Source: Nemertoderma westbladi (Eukaryota; Xenacoelomorpha; Nemertodermatida; Nemertodermatidae). From it: a DNA stretch of 64,000 bases. Position numbers and translations under genes: made by a program. Positions 55,082 through 64,000 of this stretch are shown here, one piece after another. The stretch covers positions 1-64,000 of the forward strand of contig JAUCBJ010008464.1 of assembly GCA_032718475.1 (NCBI GenBank). Reading direction: 5' to 3'. Position 1 is the stretch's first letter. The number at the start of each line of letters is the position of its first letter. The notes below the pieces were generated by a model. It was not told the origin of the DNA and made no database searches. It saw only the letters and a list, made by a program, of their open reading frames with translations.

Positions 55082-55665
55082 AGCCTACTACTACTACTAC
55101 TACTACTACTATGATCGGCATGCTGCATTGTAGCTGCATTTTTAAGAATGCTGTGCCGGCTTGTCGACAAAATTGCGCCGCCACAACTCCCTATCACACA
55201 TGACATTTGCTAGATCATCCGCATCTTCAAGGCCAGTGTCCTTTAAGATGCGTCTCAAGAAAGTCATGGGCTGTCCACCATGCTTATTCACCCCATGAGG
55301 CTGCCAAAGTACAATATTATATGCACTGGCTGGTCCTCACGGCGAAAGCAATGTCCTGCAAAGCGGTGGCGATTTTCTTCTAGTGTCAAGCTTGGGGGAA
55401 CCAATGAGACACATCCAATGTTATATAGTGTCTGGTTGGAGGTGTGTGCATTGTACTTGACACAATGAACCCGGCGTAGCATTCTTGTGAATGTGCCATC
55501 CAGAGATTTGGTGTCCTCAGCAGTTAGAGCCCAGCATGGACTCCCATAGAGGAGTACTGGAACTACTGCTGCTCTATATAATCGGACCTTAAGTTTCCGA
55601 TAAATTCTCGGTGACTTCCAAATCCTGGAAAGCCTATTCAAGGCTGCCCATGCCTTTCCCTTACG
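55082..55665 (-). pseudogene. LINE-B 3' end, 5'-truncated, with (TAG)n tail
   Basis: RT C-terminus (SLDGTFTRMLRRVHCVKYNAHTSNQTLYNIG...RFAGHCFRREDQPVH) followed by the 3' UTR and a (TAG)n run, seen as (CTA)n at 55082-55112. The same 3' end with a short (TAG)n occurs at 62290-62302. A microsatellite tail and 5' truncation are typical LINE insertion hallmarks. Confidence 0.85.
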
Positions 55666-55817
55666 GATACGGATAGGGGATCACGTTTCACGTTGCCCTG
55701 TTACGTATCAGTATCATCATATGACATGACATTAGTTGTGAACGGCAACATACATGACAGGGAACCAATCAGAAGTAAGGGTACAACTGTTGTACTGAGT
55801 ATATATAACTAGGTGCA

Positions 55818-56670
55818 CCTTTTACGGAAGATGGTAAGATGTCTTCAGTCATAAATATCCAGGTAAAACGCTGTGAGGATGCGGCCAATAAATTCGCGAT
55901 TTTCTGTGCGGAAACATGCCCTTTGCCTTGAAACGTGCTGGAAGGTGCCTTACTTGCGACGGTATTTACTGGTGCGAAGCCTGGTTGAGCTCTAATGTTA
56001 AAACAATTGAGCGTCTATATATGAAGATGATTGAATGCCTGTTGGGGGTAAGAATACAAACTCCGAACGATATGTGTCTAGTCGAATTAGGAATGCCATA
56101 TGCTCTGGATAGGATTCGGGAGGCGCAAAAACGTTTCGGACAAAATATGCTAAAGTTAGCTAACAGTGATATAGCGTATGTACAAGTGATGGAGATCTGT
56201 AAAAATACTAACACTAAGGGTTTTAAACACCTAGAGGCTGTTGGACAACAGTCTGAAAAGGGGACAAGATGCAAAGCAATTGACAATATAAAATTGAAGC
56301 CCAGTTGAGCTACCAAGTTTCAGACATACTGTACTTAAAGACATTGAATGTAGATAGCACTGTACACAACACCAAACTACATCCCCGATTATAAGCGGAA
56401 GGCATTTAGTCGGCTCCGCCTTATCTCGCACAACCTACGCATTGAAACGGGACGATGGAGTAGAACAGTCCGGGAGGAACGTGTGTGTGTGTGTGATGGC
56501 GTTTCTGTTCAGGATGAATCACATGTGCTACTGTCGTGCCCAATTACTGAAACAGTGAGGGGGGAAACCGTCGATCTGTGTTTTGCGAGTATTGGGAATC
56601 TTTTTGGGTCTAAGAACTGTGTAAGCCTGTGTAATTATGTAGATAGGGTTTTTGATTGCATCCGTAGGTA
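55818..56670 (+). pseudogene. LINE-A-like C-terminal fragment, decayed
   Basis: It aligns with the last third of the LINE-A ORF: FTEDGKMSS, ANKFAIFCAE, WLSSN..TIERLYMKMIECLLGV, QTPNDMCLVELGM, then PDYKRKAFSRLRLISHNLRIETGRWSR and CVCDGVSVQDESHVLLSCP. Frameshifts and stops are present. Divergence is high, so it is a separate older lineage. Confidence 0.8.
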
Positions 56671-57210
56671 AAAGGTAAGTAGGGTAGGTCCAATGGACGT
56701 CTTGTTATGGACGTCTTTTTAGAGATGTTGTAAGGATTACTTTTTTGGATAATTTTCAGTATATGATTATATTTTCTGTGCTGTTTTTGTAAAATGTAGT
56801 TGTAATAATTATCAATAAATATATATATATATATATACAAAGTACAATAATTTTGGCAACCTCATCGATTTATACGAAGCCTGTGTAGAAATCCATTACA
56901 TAAGGCATTATTCATCATCAACACCAGATTTTATTGGTGATATTTTACCATTGCGTCTATGGCACGTTTCGTTTATTTCATTTTTTGCAAAAACTGATGA
57001 CTGTATTTTTCTGAAAATTGCTTTATACACCCATTCAGACCATACACTACAGGAGGGTACTAAAAACAACACAATTGACCGGATAGTTTCGGAGCCTTTC
57101 GTGTGACAAACAGACAGTCAGACAAACAAAGAGACATGATTTTCTTACAGTAAGTAAATCTGAAGATTTAAAAATAAAATAATACAGCCTTTGCTGCAAT
57201 ATTTTGGTAA
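56671..57210. other. Intergenic, no gene supported
   Basis: Includes a (TA)n run at about 56818-56837. Nothing else recognised. Confidence 0.5.
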
Positions 57211-57217
57211 ATCTTTT

Positions 57218-57459
57218 GGACGGATCCATACTGGATGTTGGACGGATCCATACTGGATGTTGGACGGATCCATACTGGATGTTGGACGGATCCATAATGG
57301 ATGTTGGACGGATCCATACTGGATGTTGGACGGATCCATACTGGATGTTGGACGGATCCATACCGGATGTTGGACAGATCCATACTGGATGTTGGACGGA
57401 TCCATACTGGATGTTGGACGGATCTATACTGGATGTTGGACGGATCTGTACTGGATGTC
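57218..57459. repeat. 22-bp tandem repeat, 11 copies
   Basis: Eleven head-to-tail copies of a unit containing ggacggatccatactggatg. Most units keep ggatcc. A (TTTG)n-rich stretch follows at 57477-57520. Confidence 0.95.
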
Positions 57460-57917
57460 CTTATTTCTCACACGTGTTTGTTTGTTTGTTTTTTGTTTGT
57501 TTGTGTGTTTGTTTGTACACACAACTTATTGCACTTAATGTTGATGGATTTGGATAAAACTTTGATGATAGGTTCATTATCGGACCTAGTTGTGTATGGA
57601 AGGTTTTGGTTACTAGGGACCTGTTGGTTGCCTAGCAACAGTGAAATTAATGACCGATCATAATCGTAGGATACACTCAATCAAAATTTTGTCGACACCC
57701 CATAAGGAGCACCTATTGGTCATGCTTTATGCGAAATTTCGCTTTATTTCATTTAGAATTGTAGGAGAAGATTACAATTTACATACTGAATTTACATACC
57801 TTGTAGCTACAGTGGATGAAAAATATTAATAGATAAATCATCTACATTAATTTATAATACTATCACCATAGATAACATAACTATTGACGTAGTCCGCATA
57901 ATTAGTATCCAAGCAGA

Positions 57918-58657
57918 TCAGCAGTCACGGCCGCATTGGTACAAAGTGTATCCCATTAAATTCCAAGTGCCACTGTTCCACTCCTCAGTTTCACTTTCAT
58001 AACAATTCATGCCAGGGCAATCTTCCTTATATAGTTCGTTCTAACAAACAATAAATCATCACAAACAAAATTAATCGTAACAAACTAGTAATTTATCTAA
58101 ACCTTAACATTATCCACCAAATCCCAATTTACTGTAGTATATCGATTTTGTATATAAACCGCAAGTACGAATAATTATATTATATATATTAATAATAGAT
58201 ATTGCCATATTGGGCTAAATAGGAACTGAAATCCTTATAGGGGGAAAGGAGCAGGTTACAGTGGAACGCTATTTTAACCAAAACAATAAACTAAGCACAA
58301 TAGAACAGGTTACAGTTATATTTTTGAGAATAATCAGCTGTTATTTGCGTCGAATTTCTCGATTACTTTTACGTAATGAGGACACCCACTCACTACTCTT
58401 AAACAACAACAGCGTATACTACGAGAACGTATGGTAGTCGATTATCGCCTTGGATTATCCTATTTGAGATTCTTACCAACCTGAGAGCAGCATTTTGTAC
58501 AGGTGAGTTTATCTTCAAAGTGGCATTTCTGATTCCGCTCGGCAACGTCCAGGAATGCATCAGCCTCAGACTTGTTTACCTCAGGGTGAGGGAGTTCCCG
58601 TCCAAGGGTCATACAGATGTGTAACAATACAACAGATAATATAAACATAGAGTTCAT
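57918..58657 (-). CDS. Small secreted eight-cysteine protein, two exons
   Basis: Not a family I recognise. Exon 1 (58481-58657, minus) starts at an ATG with A at -3 and encodes a clear signal peptide (hydrophobic core MFILSVVLLHICMTLG), then about 40 residues with C, C and CC. It ends CAG before gttggtaag. Exon 2 (57918-58040) follows acceptor ttgttag in phase 0 and adds 40 residues with DCPG, NC, QCG and a terminal DC before TGA. The product is 99 residues, about 80 mature, with eight cysteines (pattern C...C..CC...C....C...C...C), suggesting four disulfides. An upstream ATG would extend the N-terminus by 24 residues but spoil the signal peptide. The splice join is inferred. Using the nearby gtaaga instead puts exon 2 out of frame. 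Confidence 0.6.
58250..58355. repeat. Interspersed repeat, copy related to 21818-22070
   Basis: It shares caggttacagtgg, tattttaaccaaaacaataa and tatttgcgtc with 21912-22010, in the same order and orientation. Confidence 0.65.
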
Positions 58658-58729
58658 TTTGTATAGTTCTAACTTCAACCTGGATTTGTTTTTACTATGT
58701 AAAAGATATACCGGTACTGTATACAACAA

Positions 58730-59840
58730 ACTAGTTTTAATAGTAAAAAAATATTGTCTTATTTCGCAATAGCCTAAATAATTATTTAGATGAGGCGATC
58801 TGACTTTATCGCGTGGCTTTTGTCTGAGTTCTTTAATAATCGTAAATCATTATCCGAAATTGCAATATGTGACTTCAGTCAATTCTACTGTACTGTATTG
58901 TAGGGGGTACCGATAAAGGTGGTGGTGATACGGGTGTAATATACATATATTGTGGTATTATCAGCCATTTTTATGCAATAAATTATTTTCCGCGCAGCTC
59001 GCCAGATCGCCAGCGAGAGTTTTATTGTCTATAGTCTACGGATACTGGGCATTTGGTGGGTAGACCAAATAGTAGACCAGGCATAACATTGTAACTTCGG
59101 TGGTCACAATAATGTGGGCCTAGTAATAAAGTAATCATGTAATAATTAAAGGTAGTCGGTTATAGTCGTAGTCTGATAAACATTCATTGTTAGCAAGACA
59201 TGTGCTGTAATATTGCACATTAATTAAAATAGAATTCAGATTGATAAATCTAAATTAAATCGTATAATCAAGGTGCAACATGAATTTAACATTAACTTAC
59301 CGCAATACAATACATGGCTTAGATTAATTTTTCCCATTAAATTTACAATGTTCATTTTGTGTTAATAATTGTTGTAATGTTTTAATATATCTGTTACAAA
59401 ATATATGTCATGTACAAGCTCTAATTATTATGAACCAATAAAAACAGCGGGTTGATGTAATGTTTTGAAACAGGTAACTAACTCTCTGGGTTTGAACTTG
59501 ACGACAACTGACATACCTAATTTCTTCGAATAAGAGCCTGGGCGTTTAAGTTTATAAATTGGGGAGCTGTTTATTCGAGGGGGACGTTTATTCGGGGAAG
59601 GCGTTGTGGTTGGAGTGGGGGGCAATTTTGTTTATATTCTAGATTTTCAGCATTTTGAATCTAACCTAATAAATAATTTTGTTAAATTCAAGAAAACAAG
59701 TTAAACAAATGAAATAATTCAAATAAAACCAGGATTATATTTATTGCACATACAGCCTACTACCGCGCTACAACACTCTACAGTATATTTACCTTCAGTC
59801 ACATGACATTTGGCCCTATATATTAATGATAATCGTATCC
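58730..59840. other. Intergenic, no gene supported
   Basis: AT-rich; only chance ORFs. Confidence 0.5.
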
Positions 59841-59845
59841 GACAG

Positions 59846-60062
59846 TGAATACTATGTCGGTGTATCTTTGGATTTTTGTAAAGCCTTCGACACAGTAAAC
59901 CACTAAATCCTGATACAAAAATGACAACGCTATGGGATCACTGATGTTGCCCTTGTCTGGATTACTAGCTACCTTACATATCGAGTGCAATATGTGACTA
60001 TAGGTACAGCCAAATCAAACTATGCTACAATTGTAATAGGATTGCCACAAGGGTCGCCAGGC
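59846..60062 (+). pseudogene. CR1/L2-like RT fragment
   Basis: It encodes YYVGVSLDFCKAFDTVNH (RT motif A) through YGITDVALVWITSYLTYRVQYV to IGLPQGS (motif B) with two stops, then breaks off before a G18 run at 60074-60091. It is a different clade from LINE-A and LINE-B. Confidence 0.7.
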
Positions 60063-60244
60063 CCGTACCGTGCGGGGGGGGGGGGGGGGGGCTTTGAGGG
60101 CACTGCCCCCCCAGACAAGACCCACTGCCCCCCCCCAGTCATGTCTTGCCTTTTATTAACACGTCGTCATATTAGTCATGATATTGTTGGTAATCAATAT
60201 TATTGGATTCACATACAGGTACTACTTCTACCCACTGACCTGAC

Positions 60245-62302
60245 TCCCCACCATTACTTTTGGTCAAATCTGCCTTGCCGCGGCATGACAAGTCCTCTCT
60301 GTTGCAACAGCCAAGTGTGAGATCCAGTTTCACACTACAGCTGAGCACCAGGTATGAGGCTCTTGCCTCTGAGGCGGCAGATCACTGTGAGGGCTATACT
60401 GTCTTTACAGAAGCAGTTAAGTTAGCAGCTGCAGAAACAGTTCCTGTATACCCTCGAAACAGGAAAAGGACCCCCTGGGCTGACAACAAAATTCAGAAGT
60501 GCCGAAATGACCTTCATAAGGCGCAGAAAGAGTCCCGACTCAAACAGACTACAGCGGCCAAGAATGCAGTTAAGGCTGCATCTAGGTCCCAAAAAAATCT
60601 AGGTCCTTTGAAAAGCTCCTAAATAATGACAGGGTATTGCTTGATAACTTTATAGAAGTAAAAGTGTCGGAGTCTGTACTCCCAGATATTCCCATTGGTG
60701 ATATCTCCTTTGCAGATTGCAGAAGTGAAGGCTGCTGCAAATAGCATTAAGACCAATCGTGCCAGTGGAGTAGATGGTGTTCCCCTTGAGGTCTTTAAAA
60801 TACCTGAGTTTTTAAAGCTCATCTATCCCCTCATAGTAGACATGTACCGAACAACAAGAGTCCCGCAAGAAATGAAAACAAATAAGTTGGTGCCAGTTCC
60901 CAAGAAGGGCAACCTAACACTCTATGGTTCTTTTCGGGGAAACTCATTGATCTCGATTGCTGCAAAGCTATACAATAGAATTCTATTAAATCGCATCAGG
61001 GATCCCATTGAGAGACTGCTCCGGGGAAATCAGAATGGGTTCCGTAAAGGTCGTGGGACCATGGAGCCCATTTTGGCACTTAGAAGGATAATTGAAGAGT
61101 TATCAAAAAAGAAAGACAGGTATCTTCTATCTGACTGTTATCTTTGTTGACTTCTTCAAGGCCTTTGATTCAGTCTCTCGCTCACGTATGTTCAGCATAC
61201 TTTCATTATATGGGATTCCTGATGAAATTATTGCAGCAATCAGATAAGTATACGATGGTTCGACAACATTTGTGTCTACTGTTGACGGTGACACAGAACC
61301 ATTTGAAGTGTTATGGGGCGTCCTCCAGGGAGACACACTTGCACCATTCTTGTTCATAATTGTTGTTGACTATGTTCTACGCATGTCCTTAGATCATCAT
61401 AATGATGATGGGGTGATGATAACTCCACCTACTGGCTCCAGAAGTCGAGGAAATCCTGCCAAGTGCCTAACTGATCTAGACTTTACTGATGACTTAGGAA
61501 TACTCTCAGAATCACTAGAGGGAGCCCAACGGCTCCTCAGCGCATTAGAACATGCTGCTTCTAGTGTTGGTCTTTATATTAACTCCAGAAAGACCAAAAT
61601 TTTGACAGTTAACTTTGAAAGTCCTCAGCAAGTCTCTGATCGGATGAGCATAAGCTCAAAGGATGGTATACTTGAGCATGTGGACAACGTCTGTTACCTG
61701 GGATCATGGATCCGGAAGTCAGGTGAGGACCTTCGAATACGTAAGGGAAAGGCATGGGCAGCCTTGAATAGGCTTTCCAGGATTTGGAAGTCACCGAGAA
61801 TTAATCGGAAACTTAAGGTCCGATTATTTAGAGCAGCAGTAGTTCCAGTACTCCTCTATGGGAGTCCATGCTGGGCTCTAACTTCTGAGGACACCAAATC
61901 TCTGGATGGCACATTCACAAGAATGCTACGCCGGGTTCATTGTGTCAAGTACAATGCACACATCTCCAACCAGACACTATATAACATTGGAGGTGTCTCA
62001 TTGGTTCCCACAAGCTTGATACTAGAATAAAATCGCCTGCGCTTTGCAGGACATTGCTTTCGCCGTGAGGATCAGCCAGTGCATAATCTTGTACTTTGGC
62101 AGCCTCATGGAGTGAATAAGCATGGTCGACAGCCCATGACTTTCTTGAGACGCATCTTAAAGGACACTGGCCTTGAAGATGAGGATGATCTAGCAAATGT
62201 CATGGGTGATAGGGAGTTGTGGCGGTGCAATTTTGTCGATAAGCCGGCACAGCATTCTTAAGAATGCAGCTGCAATGCAGCATGCCGATCCTAGTAGTAG
62301 TA
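60245..62302 (+). pseudogene. LINE-B copy: linker, RT and 3' end, internally deleted
   Basis: The linker (60260-60590) matches the minus-strand copy at 13706-14796, then a deletion removes a stretch that copy retains, up to VSESVLPDIPIGDIS near 60700. RT: NRASGVDGVPLEVF, KLVPVPKKGN, NGFRKGRGTMEPI, FFKAFDSVSRS (motif A, frameshifted near 61140), VLWGVLQGDTLAPFLF (motif B), DFTDDLGIL (motif C, FTDD), LLYGSPCWALT, then HCFRREDQPVH..LW and DRELWRCNF at the end, with a stop near 62030. It finishes with a short (TAG)n tail. RTE-like by the ending; nonfunctional. Confidence 0.88.
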
Positions 62303-63395
62303 TGCAATAATTATTGATTGTACCAAATAATAGCAAATAGTTCGGACACTGTTTTTCGAGAGCAAACCGTATTTTTTATCTTTTGTAAAACAAAGCAAAT
62401 TCCTTACAATTTGTCATTTTTAGTTTATTTAATTGGAAATTTACATTTTTTACATACATACAGTACTGTACATGGCAAAATACCACAATGACAATTCTAC
62501 TGACAGAAAGCTGGAATTGAAAAACAAAGTATGTTTTCAGTATCGTAGCGTCTTGGACCACGGGATTGTGTTCCTGGTGGGGACTACTGTATATCTCATT
62601 GATCTGTTTCCTCTTCCACATTGGAGTTAAGTTTAAATATGAAGCGAGTTTGAAAGCTGTCGTTCGCGGCGAATACATGCTAAAATCGAGTTATATTGGT
62701 GTTGTAAGGGTCTAAGCCACGATTCTAAGTAAAACAAATTCCTTTTTATCATATGGCCATTTCGTGTATTAACACCCGTCTTCAGTGATATAAATATATA
62801 TTAAAATGTTTACATAATTTACATATTAAAATAAGTACGTACGCGGTTAAATTTAATTGAATAATACTGTAAAAGATTAATTTATACGAGGCTATCGTAC
62901 AGTACATGCCTGGTTATTTTCGGATGAACAATCGATAAAATGCGAAGTGTGAATAAAATATGAGCAGTGGTAAAAATAGAGATTAGGCTGACATGGAGGA
63001 TAAGTTAAATTAAAATAGGTAAGGAAAATAAAGTTAAATATATAATAATGTGATACTTTTCGGATGAACATTCGATAAAATGCGAAGATACAATTAATTA
63101 AGTTAAAATAATTAAAAATAAATAAAAAGATTTACGGCAATTCAGGTATGGACGGCTAGGAAGGTACAATTAAAAAAATGAAATAAAGTGAAATGAAATA
63201 AAATAATTTAAAACATGAGCAGACAATCGATAAAATTCATAAAATGAGATAAAGTTGATAGATGACACCACAATGCTGGAATAAATTACTGCAGGTCTAG
63301 CAGCTGTTGAAACAAGCCGCAAACAATAATAAAATATATAATATAATATAACACCACCATTGAAGTTACGCTATTGTTATACAAAGTGAATCGAG
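62303..63395. other. AT-rich stretch, no gene supported
   Basis: A motif ttcggatgaacaatcgataa at 62918 recurs near 63058. It may be the 3' region of the Penelope-like element that follows on the minus strand. Confidence 0.45.
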
Positions 63396-64000
63396 TTACA
63401 AAAAGCAGAATGATTAGTATAATGGTGGAATAACTTTGTTGAGGGGAGGGCGGTGTAAATTAATAAGGATGGCTTCGGTGTGAATACGCCGGTGGTGATT
63501 ACGAAATTGATGTACGCACGTAACAGTATATTTCCGACAATGGGCGAAGTTGCTGGTCACCACGTTCGGTTTGTTGGGTTTAGGAGGGGCATTTAGGGAC
63601 TTCCGATATTCTTGGATATTCTCCCGGTGCTTGTTGAGTCGTTTGTGGAGGTGCTGCTCAGTTTGGCCGAGGTAGAACTGGTGTTCCTTTCAAGTTAATA
63701 TGTACAAAACGTTATGTGACTTACAGTTGAACCGGCCTCGAATACGGTCTCCCCATCATGGTGTGTGTGAGAGGTCGTTAATCACTGGGCATGTTAGACA
63801 CCGAGATTGACCACATGGGTGGTTGCCAAATGCTAGGGTTGGTTCTCGTTTTCGTATAAGTAATTTACCCAAACTACAGTAGGTTCGTTACGTGGTACAG
63901 TTTTTATCGAAAGCCCGTGGGCGTGAAGGCGTTTGTTATGCCTACTGGTAACCGCGTTGATTGTGGGAAGAAATTGTGGCGTGGTTGGTAAATACACTAT
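63396..64000 (-). pseudogene. Penelope-like element, GIY-YIG C-terminal end
   Basis: Minus-strand translation gives FGNHPCGQSRCLTCPVIND, then GRFNCKSHNVLYILT, a stop, YLGQTEQHLHKRLNKHREN and an end with HTEAILINLHRPPLNKVIPP. This is the Cys-rich linker and GIY-YIG endonuclease region of Penelope-like retroelements. Stops interrupt it. The RT would lie beyond the right edge of the window. Confidence 0.78.

Overview
The window is animal nuclear DNA. It has spliced genes with GT-AG introns, several LINE clades, a Penelope-like element, a piggyBac relic, MITE-like elements and many satellites, but no operons or bacterial signals. The host genes are clear metazoan orthologues. The transposon mix suggests a repeat-rich, probably marine, invertebrate; I cannot name the species.

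Layout. 0-9 kb: the 5' part of a LINE ('LINE-B'), a 680-bp foldback element, a hexanucleotide satellite of about 1 kb, a minisatellite present as two inverted arms, then a nearly intact EN+RT LINE ('LINE-A', 5518-8625). 9.4-19.9 kb: a complete seven-exon makorin E3 ligase gene (MKRN1/2 type), read here by joining exons at consensus splice sites (470 aa). Its 7-kb fourth intron holds a 28-bp minisatellite that starts exactly at the splice donor, a truncated LINE-B, an L2/CR1-like LINE 3' end and a complete intronless MKS1 gene on the opposite strand. 23.8-26.8 kb: NEDD1 (WD40, gamma-tubulin recruitment), with two compensating single-base frameshifts at C runs and one intron.

28.15-49.67 kb: a 21.5-kb block made mostly of two satellites, a 20-bp unit (four blocks, about 7 kb) and a 39-bp unit (3.2 kb). 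Inverted copies of one transposon-end sequence lie at its two extremities. Three retrotransposon insertions sit inside the 20-bp satellite, each carrying a reverse transcriptase of the restriction-like-endonuclease (RLE) kind or its C-terminus, and each flanked by an apparent 12-13-bp target-site duplication. 50-51.5 kb: a piggyBac-derived relic with a second foldback element nested in it.

53.3-53.9 kb: an intronless RPAIN gene. 54-56.7 kb: LINE fragments. 57.2 kb: a 22-bp tandem repeat. 57.9-58.7 kb: a two-exon gene for an unrecognised small secreted eight-cysteine protein. 59.8-62.3 kb: LINE fragments. 63.4 kb to the edge: the GIY-YIG end of a Penelope-like element.

The host genes do not form one pathway. 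MKS1 (ciliary transition zone) and NEDD1 (centrosome and spindle microtubule nucleation) are functionally adjacent, MKRN is a ubiquitin ligase and RPAIN an RPA import factor. The strongest leads are the satellite/retrotransposon/TIR block at 28-50 kb, the two tandem repeats built over splice donors of the same makorin gene, the foldback elements, and the secreted cysteine-rich protein gene.
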